DNA of 14,001 nt from Tannerella sp. (GTDB lineage: Bacteria; Bacteroidota; Bacteroidia; Bacteroidales; Tannerellaceae), in contig JAIRXI010000295.1 of NCBI GenBank assembly GCA_031268395.1, positions 1 through 14,001 of the forward strand, in the 5' to 3' direction. This document shows, piece by piece, positions 1 through 6,420 of the stretch (positions within the stretch are counted from its first letter, which is position 1; every line of letters begins with the position of its first letter). The notes under the pieces are model-generated. The model saw only the letters and a list, made by a program, of their open reading frames with translations. It was not told the origin of the DNA and did not search any database. A program made the position numbers and the translations under genes.

Positions 1-2
1 AA

Positions 3-575
3 ACGCCGAACGGGATTTGGTATGACACCACCTATACTCCCAGACTGACGGTCTATCAAACGGATTACGGACTGTGGATCAATCCGGCCACAAGCACCAA
101 ACCGGTGCTCGACAACCTCAAGGATGCCGAAAAGGCCCTGTTCCCCCTCTACCGCGAATTTTACGCCACGGTGAAGGCCAGTCCGCTGGTGACGAATGCG
201 TATCTCGAAGACATGGGCTTCCCGCCGCGTCCCTCGGGCACTCATACGCCGCATCCGGTCGACCGGCTCTATGTCCTCCTCGGCGTCTCTCCGGTGGGCA
301 ATCTGGTGGTCAAGGTGGTGTTTGAGGATCGCGATACCGGCAGTTCGGTCATCCCTTACTATCTCACCGGCGTCGTCTTTTTCTGGCATGTCGGCGATGT
401 ACCGGTCACCAATCAGCGCGAACTGGACCAGTCGGCCCTCGCCAGCCGCTCGCCTCACGACCTGGTTTTCGACCCGACGGAGCGCGCCAAGGTGCTCTCG
501 ATTGCCGGACGCTGGCAGAACCGGCGCGGCGAACTGGGGCCGTGGAGCGAAATAATCACCGTCAATATCCCGTGA
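3..575 (+). CDS. Hypothetical protein, 3' part only (5' end outside window)
   Basis: An open frame enters from the left edge and runs 190 codons to a TGA, so the true start lies upstream; the internal GTG at 105 is unlikely to be the start because the frame reads like protein before it. The visible part has a helical stretch (the region with DNLKDAEKALFPLYREFYAT), a Pro/Thr-rich linker (PPRPSGTHTPHP), and a beta-rich C-terminal part ending in GRWQNRRGELGPWSEI and VNIP. From memory, this layout matches an uncharacterised Bacteroidetes family with a helical N-terminal half and a fibronectin-III-like C-terminal half; I could not search to confirm it. No catalytic motif or membrane segment is visible, and the function is unknown. 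I am confident that it is coding, but not of the family. Confidence 0.75.
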   Translation, partial: TPNGIWYDTTYTPRLTVYQTDYGLWINPATSTKPVLDNLKDAEKALFPLYREFYATVKASPLVTNAYLEDMGFPPRPSGTHTPHPVDRLYVLLGVSPVGNLVVKVVFEDRDTGSSVIPYYLTGVVFFWHVGDVPVTNQRELDQSALASRSPHDLVFDPTERAKVLSIAGRWQNRRGELGPWSEIITVNIP

Positions 576-590
576 CGGACATGGAAATCG

Positions 591-672
591 AACACGGAGG
601 GCACGGAAACAGCAGGGAAAATCTGTCGTCTCTGCCTTTGTGTCTTCCGTGTCTTCCTGTTTCCAGATGAAC
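591..672. repeat. Dispersed-type imperfect palindromic repeat, copy 1
   Basis: This copy begins AACACGGAGGGCACGGA and ends CTTCCTGTTTCCAGATGAAC. It aligns without gaps to 711-792 at an offset of exactly 120 bp; by eye about 61 of the first 80 positions are identical. The left arm (ACACGGAGGGCACGG) and the right arm (CCGTGTCTTCCTGTTT) are rough inverse complements, so the RNA or single strand could fold into a long imperfect hairpin. It lies in noncoding DNA just after the stop of the first gene. CTCCGTGT-type repeats resemble short palindromic elements I recall from many bacterial genomes, but the family is not named here. Confidence 0.8.
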
Positions 673-710
673 AAAAGACGCGGAGAAATCTTCTGCGAAT
701 GCGGAAGTCT

Positions 711-792
711 AACATGGCGGGCACGGAGAACCCGGAGAAAATCTGCCTTCTCTTTCTTTGTGTTCTCCGTGTCTCCGTGTTTGTAAATGAAC
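711..792. repeat. Dispersed-type imperfect palindromic repeat, copy 2
   Basis: This is the second copy of the element at 591-672. It begins AACATGGCGGGCACGGAGAA and ends with a perfect tandem CTCCGTGT CTCCGTGT (765-780) followed by TTGTAAATGAAC. The segment 721-731 (GCACGGAGAAC) can pair with 762-772 (GTTCTCCGTGT) through ten Watson-Crick pairs and one wobble, and the outer arms extend the stem with a bulge. The right end, ATGAAC, is shared with copy 1 and supplies the ATG at 787 that opens the next reading frame. The element is therefore immediately upstream of, or overlaps, the translation start of the YciO-family gene. Confidence 0.8.
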
Positions 793-1425
793 CGGAACAT
801 AAATCAACCGCCCGTGACCGTCAAAATCTACCCCGACAACCCCAGTCCGAAAGAAATCGACCGGGTGGTGCGCCTGCTGCAGGATGGCGGCCTGGTGATC
901 TTCCCGACCGACACGCGCTATGCCATCGGCTGCGACGCGCTCAACGTCCGCGCGGTAGAAAAGATCTGCCGGATCAAGGGCGTCGACCCCCGCAAAAGCA
1001 ACCTCTCGGTCGTGTGCTGCGACCTGTCCGGCGTCAGCCGGTATGCCCGGGTCGGCAATGCCGCCTTCAAACTGATGAAAGGCTGCCTGCCCGGCCCGTT
1101 CACCTTTATCCTCCCCGCCGGCGGCGAACTGCCCAAAATCTACCGGAACCGCCGCGAAGTGGGCGTGCGCATCCCCGCACACCCCGTCGCCCGCGAACTG
1201 GTCCGCAGCCTGGGACATCCGCTGCTGAGCATGTCGGTGCCCTGCAGCCGCGAAGAACCGGAAGAGGCCGCCGACCCCGAACTGATCCACGAACGGTATG
1301 AACGCCTGGTCGACCTCGTCGTCGACGGCGGCTATGGCGACTCGGAAGGATCGACCGTCGTGGACTGCACGTCGGACGAATTTGTGATCACCCGGCAGGG
1401 CAAAGGCATCGTCCGGCTGCCGTGA
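787..1425 (+). CDS. yciO: YciO/YrdC/Sua5-family protein (threonylcarbamoyl-AMP synthase fold)
   Basis: This 212-residue protein belongs to the YrdC-like superfamily. YrdC/Sua5 members make threonylcarbamoyl-AMP from threonine, bicarbonate and ATP for the t6A modification of tRNA; the cellular role of YciO members is less certain. Family signatures include PTDTRYAIGCDA (about 40-51, usually PTDTVYGLGC), KICRIKGVDPRKSNLSVV (59 onward, the nucleotide-binding basic region), LPGPFTFILP (101-110), GVRIPAHP (126-133) and LLSMSV. The phrases CCDLSGVSRYA and a C-terminal GGYGDSEGSTVVDCT favour the YciO branch over YrdC proper. Length is normal for that branch. The start is doubtful: the ATG at 787 belongs to the upstream repeat, while GTG at 814 would give MTVKIYPDNP, closer to how I recall relatives beginning. 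No Shine-Dalgarno sequence is evident for either. Confidence 0.88.
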   Translation: MNRNINQPPVTVKIYPDNPSPKEIDRVVRLLQDGGLVIFPTDTRYAIGCDALNVRAVEKICRIKGVDPRKSNLSVVCCDLSGVSRYARVGNAAFKLMKGCLPGPFTFILPAGGELPKIYRNRREVGVRIPAHPVARELVRSLGHPLLSMSVPCSREEPEEAADPELIHERYERLVDLVVDGGYGDSEGSTVVDCTSDEFVITRQGKGIVRLP

Positions 1426-1442
1426 CCGCTTCCGTTTTTTTT
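1393..1442 (+). terminator. Possible weak terminator after the YciO-family gene
   Basis: CGGCAG (1393-1398) can pair with CTGCCG (1417-1422) at the very end of the coding region, and a run of eight T lies at 1435-1442. About 12 nt separate stem and T-run, which is longer than a standard intrinsic terminator. It is therefore only a candidate, supported by the clear promoter that follows within 10 bp. Confidence 0.3.
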
Positions 1443-1451
1443 CGCCCTCCG

Positions 1452-1483
1452 TTTGCTATTCACGGGAATTTCATGTAAGTTTG
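1452..1483 (+). promoter_or_regulatory. Bacteroidetes-type promoter for the metallophosphoesterase-ugd-UROD unit
   Basis: TTTG at 1452-1455 and TAAGTTTG at 1476-1483 match the Bacteroidetes -33 (TTTG) and -7 (TAnnTTTG) elements, with 20 bp between them, which is in the expected range. Transcription would begin around 1489-1492, giving a leader of roughly 25-30 nt before the ATG at 1517. That leader contains AGAAGGT just ahead of the start. No comparable promoter is seen before the next two genes, so this one may drive all three. Confidence 0.72.
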
Positions 1484-1516
1484 CCGCCTCAAAGTATAAA
1501 AACAGAAGGTATTCAA

Positions 1517-2539
1517 ATGAAAAAAACAGGTTTATTTTTGTGGCTGGCATGTATATGCCCCTCGATGCTGCTTCAGGCAGCCGACTTCCGGTTCAACGCC
1601 GACGGCACGTTCAAAATCATGCAGGTGACGGATACGCACATCATCTACGACCCCGACGGACAGGGTCTGGCCAATTCCCAAACGACGGTCGACATGCTGC
1701 GCCGGACGCTGGACGCCGAACGTCCGGATCTGGTGATCTTCACGGGCGACATCGTGACCGGCAAGTCCTACCGGCCGGGCTTCGAGCTGGTGGTCGAACC
1801 GGTCGTCACCCGCCGCATCCCCTGGGTGGCGCTCTTCGGCAACCACGACGCCGAACAGGACCTCTCCTACGCGGAGATGGCCGCCCTTATCCGCTCCCAG
1901 CCCTTCCATGCCGGGCGGATGGAGAAAATCGCAAACGTGTCGGGCTACGGTAATTTCGTGCTCGAAATAAAAAACCGGGACGGTAAAAAAACGGGCGCGC
2001 TGCTCTACTGCCTCGATTCGCACCAGTACAGCACGATGAAGCCCGCCGTCGACGGCTTTGGCTGGTTCGCCTTCGACCAGGTGGCCTGGTACCGGAAACA
2101 GAGCGAACAGCATACCGCCGCCAACCGGGGAACGCCCCTGCCGGCGCTCGCCTTTTTCCACATCCCCCTCCCCGAATATCGCGCCGTCTACACCGAACCG
2201 GGTCACCGCATGGAGGGCACGCAGCTGGAAGCCGTCTGCTCGCCGGAGATCAACACCGGCATGTTTGCCGCCATGCTCGAAAAGGGCGACGTGATGGGCA
2301 CGTTTGTGGGACATGATCACGTCAACGACTACCTCTTCAATTACTGCGGCATCGCCCTGGCCTACGGCCGCTTCTCCGGCAGCCGGAACACCTACGGCGA
2401 CCTGCAGAGCGGCGTCCGGATGATCGAACTGACCGAAGGCCGGCAAAGTTTCGAGACCTGGATCCGCCTCGACGAAGAGATCGTCATCAACCGCCTCACC
2501 TTCCCGAACGACCTGCCCCGGGACCCGGCCCGTCCCTGA
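1517..2539 (+). CDS. Exported metallophosphoesterase, Dcr2/purple-acid-phosphatase-like
   Basis: This 340-residue calcineurin-like phosphoesterase has the full set of dinuclear-metal motifs: D39 and H41 in QVTDTHIIYD, G77-D78 in FTGDIV, GNHD at 108-111, H215 in FFHIPLPEY, and GHDH at 265-268. The phrases DQVAWYRKQSE and GHDHVNDY place it near the Dcr2-like subgroup, whose members hydrolyse phosphoesters; the substrate here is unknown. The N-terminus (MKKTGLFLWLACICPSMLLQ) is a Sec signal peptide with a likely signal peptidase I site around LQA/AD at residues 19-22, so the mature enzyme is probably periplasmic. A cysteine in WLAC does not fit a good lipobox. The ATG at 1517 was chosen over an upstream TTG at 1481 because it follows AGAAGGT and gives a clean signal peptide; the TTG lies inside the promoter -7 box. 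It is first in a probable three-gene unit, 42 nt before ugd. Confidence 0.9.
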   Translation: MKKTGLFLWLACICPSMLLQAADFRFNADGTFKIMQVTDTHIIYDPDGQGLANSQTTVDMLRRTLDAERPDLVIFTGDIVTGKSYRPGFELVVEPVVTRRIPWVALFGNHDAEQDLSYAEMAALIRSQPFHAGRMEKIANVSGYGNFVLEIKNRDGKKTGALLYCLDSHQYSTMKPAVDGFGWFAFDQVAWYRKQSEQHTAANRGTPLPALAFFHIPLPEYRAVYTEPGHRMEGTQLEAVCSPEINTGMFAAMLEKGDVMGTFVGHDHVNDYLFNYCGIALAYGRFSGSRNTYGDLQSGVRMIELTEGRQSFETWIRLDEEIVINRLTFPNDLPRDPARP

Positions 2540-2581
2540 AGGCCCGCCCCTGAACAAATTCAACACGGACAAAACAGACGT

Positions 2582-3895
2582 ATGAAAATAGCAATTGCAG
2601 GAACGGGATATGTGGGTCTGGTGACCGGCACGTGTTTCGCCGAAATGGGCATCGAAGTCTACTGCGTGGACATCGACCGCCGGAAAATAGAAGACCTGAA
2701 AAAAGGCATCATCCCCATTTATGAGCCGGGACTGGAAGAAATGGTGATCCGGAACTGCGAGGTCGGCCGGCTGCATTTCACGACCGACCTGGCGTCGGTG
2801 ATCAACCGCGTCGAAGTGCTCTTCAGCGCCGTCGGCACCCCGCCGGACGAAGACGGCAGCGCCGACCTGACCTATGTGCTGGACGTGGCGCGGACGGTGG
2901 GACAGCACATGACGGATTACCTGCTGGTGGTGACCAAAAGCACCGTGCCGGTCGGAACCGCCGCGAAAATCAAGCAGACCATCCGCGACGAACAGGCCCG
3001 GCGGGGCATCTCGGTCGACTTCGACATCGCCTCCAATCCGGAGTTCCTGAAAGAAGGCGCGGCCGTGAAGGACTTCATGCATCCCGACCGGATTGTGGTG
3101 GGCGTCGAAACGCCGCGGGCCAGGAAACGGATGGAGAAACTCTACCATCCCTTCCTGCTGAATAACTTTCGCATTATCTTCATGGACGTCCCCTCGGCCG
3201 AAATGACCAAATACGCCGCCAATGCCATGCTGGCTACGCGCATCAGTTTTATGAACGACATGGCCAACCTCTGCGAAGCGATCGGGGCGGACATTAATAT
3301 GGTGCGGAAAGGCATCGGCGCCGACAGCCGGATCGGCAGCAGCTTTCTGTATGCGGGCTGCGGCTACGGCGGCTCGTGTTTCCCCAAAGACGTGAAAGCG
3401 CTGATCCGGACGGCCCGGACACACGGCTGTCCGATGCGTATCCTGCAGGCGGTGGAGGACGTGAACGAAGATCAGAAAACGGTCCTCTTCCGCAAGCTCC
3501 GGGACGAACTGGGCGACGAGCTGCACGGGCGGCGGGTGGCGCTGTGGGGACTGGCCTTCAAGCCGGAAACGGACGACATGCGCGAAGCGCCGGCGCTGGT
3601 GCTGATCGAAGCGCTGCTGCAGGCGGGCTGCCGCGTGACGGCCTACGACCCGGTGGCCATCCCGGAAGCCCGGCGGCGGATGGGCGACCGCATCTCTTAT
3701 GCCGGCGACATCTATGAAGCGGCCGAGGGCGCCGAGGCGCTGCTGATCGTGACCGAATGGAAGGAATTTCGCCTGCCTTCGTGGACCGCCGTGAAAGAGC
3801 GGATGAAACGGCCGCTGATCCTGGACGGACGGAATATCTACGACCCGGACGAAATGGCCGAAGCCGGCTTCACCTATCACTGCATCGGCCGCTGA
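2582..3895 (+). CDS. ugd: UDP-glucose 6-dehydrogenase
   Basis: This 437-residue cytoplasmic enzyme oxidises UDP-glucose twice with NAD+ to UDP-glucuronate, a precursor for capsule, exopolysaccharide and lipid sugars. The order is an N-terminal Rossmann domain with GTGYVGLVTG (7-16) and an acidic D30 after strand 2 that favours NAD+; SNPEFLKEG (151-159); a central helical dimer domain with AANAMLATRISFMNDMANL; the catalytic loop GYGGSCFPKD (261-270) with the nucleophile C266; and the C-terminal UDP-binding domain with GLAFKPETDDMREAP and LDGRNIYDP. Length is normal and no key residue is missing. The start MKIAIAGTGY is the canonical one, with no strong Shine-Dalgarno sequence. No glycosyltransferase or capsule gene is adjacent, so the end product cannot be inferred. 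A relative acting on another UDP-sugar, such as UDP-N-acetylmannosamine, is less likely given the catalytic-loop sequence. Confidence 0.95.
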   Translation: MKIAIAGTGYVGLVTGTCFAEMGIEVYCVDIDRRKIEDLKKGIIPIYEPGLEEMVIRNCEVGRLHFTTDLASVINRVEVLFSAVGTPPDEDGSADLTYVLDVARTVGQHMTDYLLVVTKSTVPVGTAAKIKQTIRDEQARRGISVDFDIASNPEFLKEGAAVKDFMHPDRIVVGVETPRARKRMEKLYHPFLLNNFRIIFMDVPSAEMTKYAANAMLATRISFMNDMANLCEAIGADINMVRKGIGADSRIGSSFLYAGCGYGGSCFPKDVKALIRTARTHGCPMRILQAVEDVNEDQKTVLFRKLRDELGDELHGRRVALWGLAFKPETDDMREAPALVLIEALLQAGCRVTAYDPVAIPEARRRMGDRISYAGDIYEAAEGAEALLIVTEWKEFRLPSWTAVKERMKRPLILDGRNIYDPDEMAEAGFTYHCIGR

Positions 3896-3940
3896 ACCGC
3901 GCCGGTCATGTATCATGTATCATTTCAAAAGAACAGTCAG

Positions 3941-5002
3941 ATGACATCAAAAGAACGTATTCAAGCCATATTAAACCGCCGGCCGGCGGATCGCCTGCCG
4001 GTAGACCTCTGGTGCACGCCGGAGGTGCTGGACACCCTGCGGGCGCATGTTTCGCTGCAAGACGAATTTGCCGTGTACCGCGCGCTGGGCATCGACAAGA
4101 TCGTGTGGATATTTCCCGGTTACGGCGGCCGCTATTTCGACCCCAACGACAGCGGAGAAATCACCATGTGGGGCGTTCCCACGCGGATGGTCAAGGCCGG
4201 GCTGGCCACCTATCAGGAATACATCCGTCCGCCGATCGCCGCCTTTGAAACGCCCGCCGAGCTGGACGCCTATCCTTCGTGGCCGGATCCCGACCTCTTC
4301 GACTACGCCGGCGCCAAGGCGCTGGCCGACGAAGCCCGGTCGTGGGATTTCGCCACCATCGGGCCGTGGATTTCGCATTTCGAAATCTACTGCCAGATGC
4401 GCGGTCTCGAAAACGCTCTGATCGACACGCTGGCCAATCCCGACTTTCTGGAAGCGGCCCTCGACCGCATCGACGCGATTCAGACCGTGATGCTCGAACG
4501 GATGCTGTCGGAGCTGGGCGACAGGCTGGACCTTGTTTTTATCAGCGACGACATGGGGATGCAGGAAAACCTGCTTATCTCGCTCGAGTCGTGGGAGACG
4601 CATTTCAAGCCGCGGCTGAAACGCTGGTGCGATCTGATTCACCGCTACGGGAAAAAGGTGTTGTATCACACCGACGGCGCTTCCTTCCCCATTGTTCCCG
4701 GACTGGTGGCGTGTGGCGTGGACGTCCTGAATCCCGTCCAGCACGTATGTCAGGGTATGGACATGGCACGGCTGAAAGAGCTGTTCGGAAAAGACCTGAT
4801 CTTCCACGGCGGCGTCGAGAACCAGCAGGTATTGCCTCGCGGCACGGCGCAGGAGGTGGCCGATGAAACGCGGAACTGTCTGGAAACGCTTGGTCGCGAC
4901 GGCGCGGGATATATCTGCTGTTCGTGTCACAACGCGCAGGCCGGCACGCCGGTCGAAAATATCCTCGCCATGATCGAAACGGTGAAAAATCACAGGAACT
5001 GA
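3941..5002 (+). CDS. Uroporphyrinogen decarboxylase (URO-D)-family protein, not HemE
   Basis: This 353-residue protein has the URO-D/methylcobamide-methyltransferase TIM-barrel fold. Visible landmarks are the start MTSKERIQAILNRRPADRLP, ISDDMGMQ (201-208), YHTDGAS (242-248), a GVDVLNPVQ strand, FHGGVENQQVLP (298-309) and the end motif CCSCHNAQAGTPVENI (336 onward). MtaA/MtbA-type corrinoid methyltransferases bind zinc through H-x-C plus a later Cys; here the position reads H243-T-D245, so the first zinc Cys is absent although Cys residues exist near 336-339. HemE substrate-binding signatures are also not evident. It may act on a methylated or tetrapyrrole-like substrate, but no corrinoid protein or activase is nearby, so the reaction is unassigned. 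ATG 3941 was chosen over ATG 3908 because family members begin with this phrase. It lies 45 nt after ugd and is followed by a terminator. Confidence 0.85.
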   Translation: MTSKERIQAILNRRPADRLPVDLWCTPEVLDTLRAHVSLQDEFAVYRALGIDKIVWIFPGYGGRYFDPNDSGEITMWGVPTRMVKAGLATYQEYIRPPIAAFETPAELDAYPSWPDPDLFDYAGAKALADEARSWDFATIGPWISHFEIYCQMRGLENALIDTLANPDFLEAALDRIDAIQTVMLERMLSELGDRLDLVFISDDMGMQENLLISLESWETHFKPRLKRWCDLIHRYGKKVLYHTDGASFPIVPGLVACGVDVLNPVQHVCQGMDMARLKELFGKDLIFHGGVENQQVLPRGTAQEVADETRNCLETLGRDGAGYICCSCHNAQAGTPVENILAMIETVKNHRN

Positions 5003-5054
5003 AAAAAGCCCGGAAGGGTTGTGACGCGCTGCGGCATCACGCCGCGGCCGGAAG

Positions 5055-5090
5055 AAGGAGGTATTGAAAATGAGAGATGCCTCCTTTTTT
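5055..5090 (+). terminator. Rho-independent terminator after the URO-D gene
   Basis: AAGGAGGTAT (5055-5064) pairs with ATGCCTCCTT (5077-5086) through nine Watson-Crick pairs and one wobble, with a 12-nt loop, and the stem runs directly into a T-tract (5085-5090). It sits between convergent genes. On the opposite strand the stem is not followed by a good T-run, so it mainly serves the plus-strand unit. Confidence 0.85.
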
Positions 5091-5129
5091 CATCTCCCTT
5101 TTCCCCGCGAACCGCCTGTCGGTGATCCG

Positions 5130-6071
5130 TCAACCATCCGCCGTTGCCTTTTTCCGCTGTTGCCGTTCGGCGTCCAGCTGGGCGCGCGACTTGCTCTGAA
5201 TCACAAGATAGACTCCAAGGAAAACCAGCAGCGAAGCCATCCCCTTGCTCCACCCGAACACGTCCATCCCCATCCCCACCGCTGCGATCGAAGCGACGAG
5301 CGGCTGCAGGTAATTGTACATGCTGACCACCGTCGGGCGCAGGGATTTCTGTCCGGGCGGGATCAGCAGGTAAGCGACAAAGGTGGCCAGGACAACGACG
5401 TATGCGATCCGGATCACCATGTCCGGCGGCAGGGCGGCATACGGGACGGACGCTACATCGCGCCAGCAGAACGGCAGACTGACCACCGTGGCATAGAGAA
5501 ACATCCACTTCATGGACGTGATGGCGCCGTATCGGAGAATCAGTTTTTTGAACGCCGTCAGGTAGAGGGCAAAAGCGGTGCAGCTCAACAGGCACAGCCC
5601 GTCGCCGAGGCTGTCTGTGCCGCCGGAAGGGACGGCGTTTCCGCTGAAAATCAACAGCAGCGCGCCCGCCGCGCCCGCCAGGACCCCTCCTGCCTTTTTC
5701 CACGTGATCGGCTCGCGGAGGAAAAAGACGGCCAGGATCATGGTCAGTATCGGAACGGTCGTCGTGATGACCGACGCATTAATGGGCGAGGTCATCGAAA
5801 GTCCCACAATAAACGACATCTGGTTAATCAGTATTCCGAACATGGAGGCGACGAAAAACAGGAAAATGTCGCGCCGGGCGACCCGCTCCCTTGCCACGAA
5901 CAGGGAGGCGAGCCAGAAAAGCGCCGTCGCGCCGGCAAACCGGAAAAACGTCAGCGCCAGGGGAGAGGTATCGCCGTCGGCGAGGACGGCTTTGGACACG
6001 GGCGTGTTCAGTCCGAAAATAAGATAGGCAGCGAGAAGCGCCGCATGACCCTTGAAATTTTTATCCTCCAT
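5130..6071 (-). CDS. DMT-superfamily (EamA) transporter
   Basis: This 313-residue integral membrane protein has the ten-helix, two-repeat layout of EamA/RhaT-type permeases. Helices are visible at about 8-28, 38-60, 68-88, 96-118 and 126-143, with a second repeat of five after residue 150. The phrase SPINASVITTTVPILTMILA followed by FFLREPIT is the hallmark end of the first EamA domain, and SMYNYLQPLVASIAA is its counterpart in the second. A short basic tail (KSRAQLDAERQQRKKA) should be cytoplasmic. Members export or import amino acids, nucleosides or other metabolites; the substrate cannot be read from sequence. ATG at 6071 was chosen because it gives MEDKNFKGHA directly before the first helix; an upstream ATG at 6101 would start ahead of the likely transcription start. 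It is monocistronic here, convergent with the URO-D gene and divergent from the V-ATPase operon. Confidence 0.88.
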   Translation of the reverse strand: MEDKNFKGHAALLAAYLIFGLNTPVSKAVLADGDTSPLALTFFRFAGATALFWLASLFVARERVARRDIFLFFVASMFGILINQMSFIVGLSMTSPINASVITTTVPILTMILAVFFLREPITWKKAGGVLAGAAGALLLIFSGNAVPSGGTDSLGDGLCLLSCTAFALYLTAFKKLILRYGAITSMKWMFLYATVVSLPFCWRDVASVPYAALPPDMVIRIAYVVVLATFVAYLLIPPGQKSLRPTVVSMYNYLQPLVASIAAVGMGMDVFGWSKGMASLLVFLGVYLVIQSKSRAQLDAERQQRKKATADG

Positions 6072-6088
6072 CGTCGTGAATTTGCCTG

Positions 6089-6096
6089 CAAAAGTA
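6089..6096 (-). promoter_or_regulatory. Candidate -7 promoter element for the DMT transporter
   Basis: On the minus strand this reads TACTTTTG, a full match to the Bacteroidetes -7 consensus TAnnTTTG, placed 17 bp before the ATG at 6071. No convincing TTTG is seen about 20 bp further upstream, so the call rests on the -7 element and position alone. The leader would be only about 10 nt. Confidence 0.45.
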
Positions 6097-6369
6097 CACA
6101 TTCCTTTCCCTGCATGAGATGCGGTGTATCCTGTTTTTTTCGACGCGCCGGCGCACGGCCGGCGAAAGCGCCGCCTAAATTACTGATAATAAGAAATCCG
6201 AAGGAGGCAACTGTTTTGAATATACGGGAAACAGGGTTCGTTTTTGGCAGGGTCTGCCCGCCGGCTTTAACGGGAAATATTCAGTTGGCAGTTTCCAATA
6301 ACTTATGGTCAAAATGTAATTTTTCCGATTTTTTAGGGTTGAAAAAGGATATGCGTATGAATAAATTTC

Positions 6370-6377
6370 TATATTTG
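6370..6377 (+). promoter_or_regulatory. Candidate -7 promoter element for the V-ATPase operon
   Basis: TATATTTG matches the Bacteroidetes -7 consensus TAnnTTTG and lies about 43 bp before the atpE start, implying a leader of roughly 37 nt. The nearest upstream TTG (6339-6341) is about five bases farther away than the usual -33 position, so support is partial. The AT-rich surroundings raise the chance of a random match. Confidence 0.5.
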
Positions 6378-6420
6378 CCGAGCGAAAAAATTAGGATGTA
6401 CAAAAAAAATCAATGTGGAG

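Larger units (their letters stand above)
6072..6414. other. Divergent intergenic spacer, about 340 bp
   Basis: This noncoding stretch separates the minus-strand transporter from the V-ATPase operon. It holds a candidate -7 element for each direction (6089-6096 minus, 6370-6377 plus). It also has a GC-rich hairpin with stem CGCCGG (6146-6151) and CCGGCG (6159-6164), which follows rather than precedes a T-run on the plus strand and so is not a normal terminator. From about 6180 onward the sequence is distinctly more AT-rich than the flanking genes. No tRNA, riboswitch or small gene could be supported. Confidence 0.6.

Noticed and set aside
591..792. CRISPR array
   Set aside because: There are only two diverged copies of about 80 bp with a 38-bp spacer and no cas genes; the unit length and internal palindrome do not fit CRISPR repeats.
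1517..1560. Lipoprotein signal for the metallophosphoesterase
   Set aside because: A Cys occurs in WLACIC, but the -3 position is Trp and the hydrophobic segment continues past it to a good signal peptidase I site near residues 19-22.
1532..3916. A 794-codon open frame on the minus strand
   Set aside because: It is antisense to the metallophosphoesterase and ugd genes, both with intact catalytic motifs. No protein family is recognisable in its translation.
3971..4993. A 340-codon open frame on the minus strand
   Set aside because: It lies entirely antisense to the URO-D-family gene, with composition typical of a shadow frame and no recognisable domain.
3941..5002. HemE (haem-pathway uroporphyrinogen decarboxylase)
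   Set aside because: The fold is right, but the protein reads like the broader URO-D/methyltransferase family, with HTDG and HGGVENQ motifs and no HemE signature, and no haem genes are nearby.
6146..6164. GC-rich hairpin as a terminator for either neighbour
   Set aside because: The T-run lies before the stem on the plus strand and no T-run follows it on the minus strand. Both neighbouring genes start, rather than end, facing away from this spacer.
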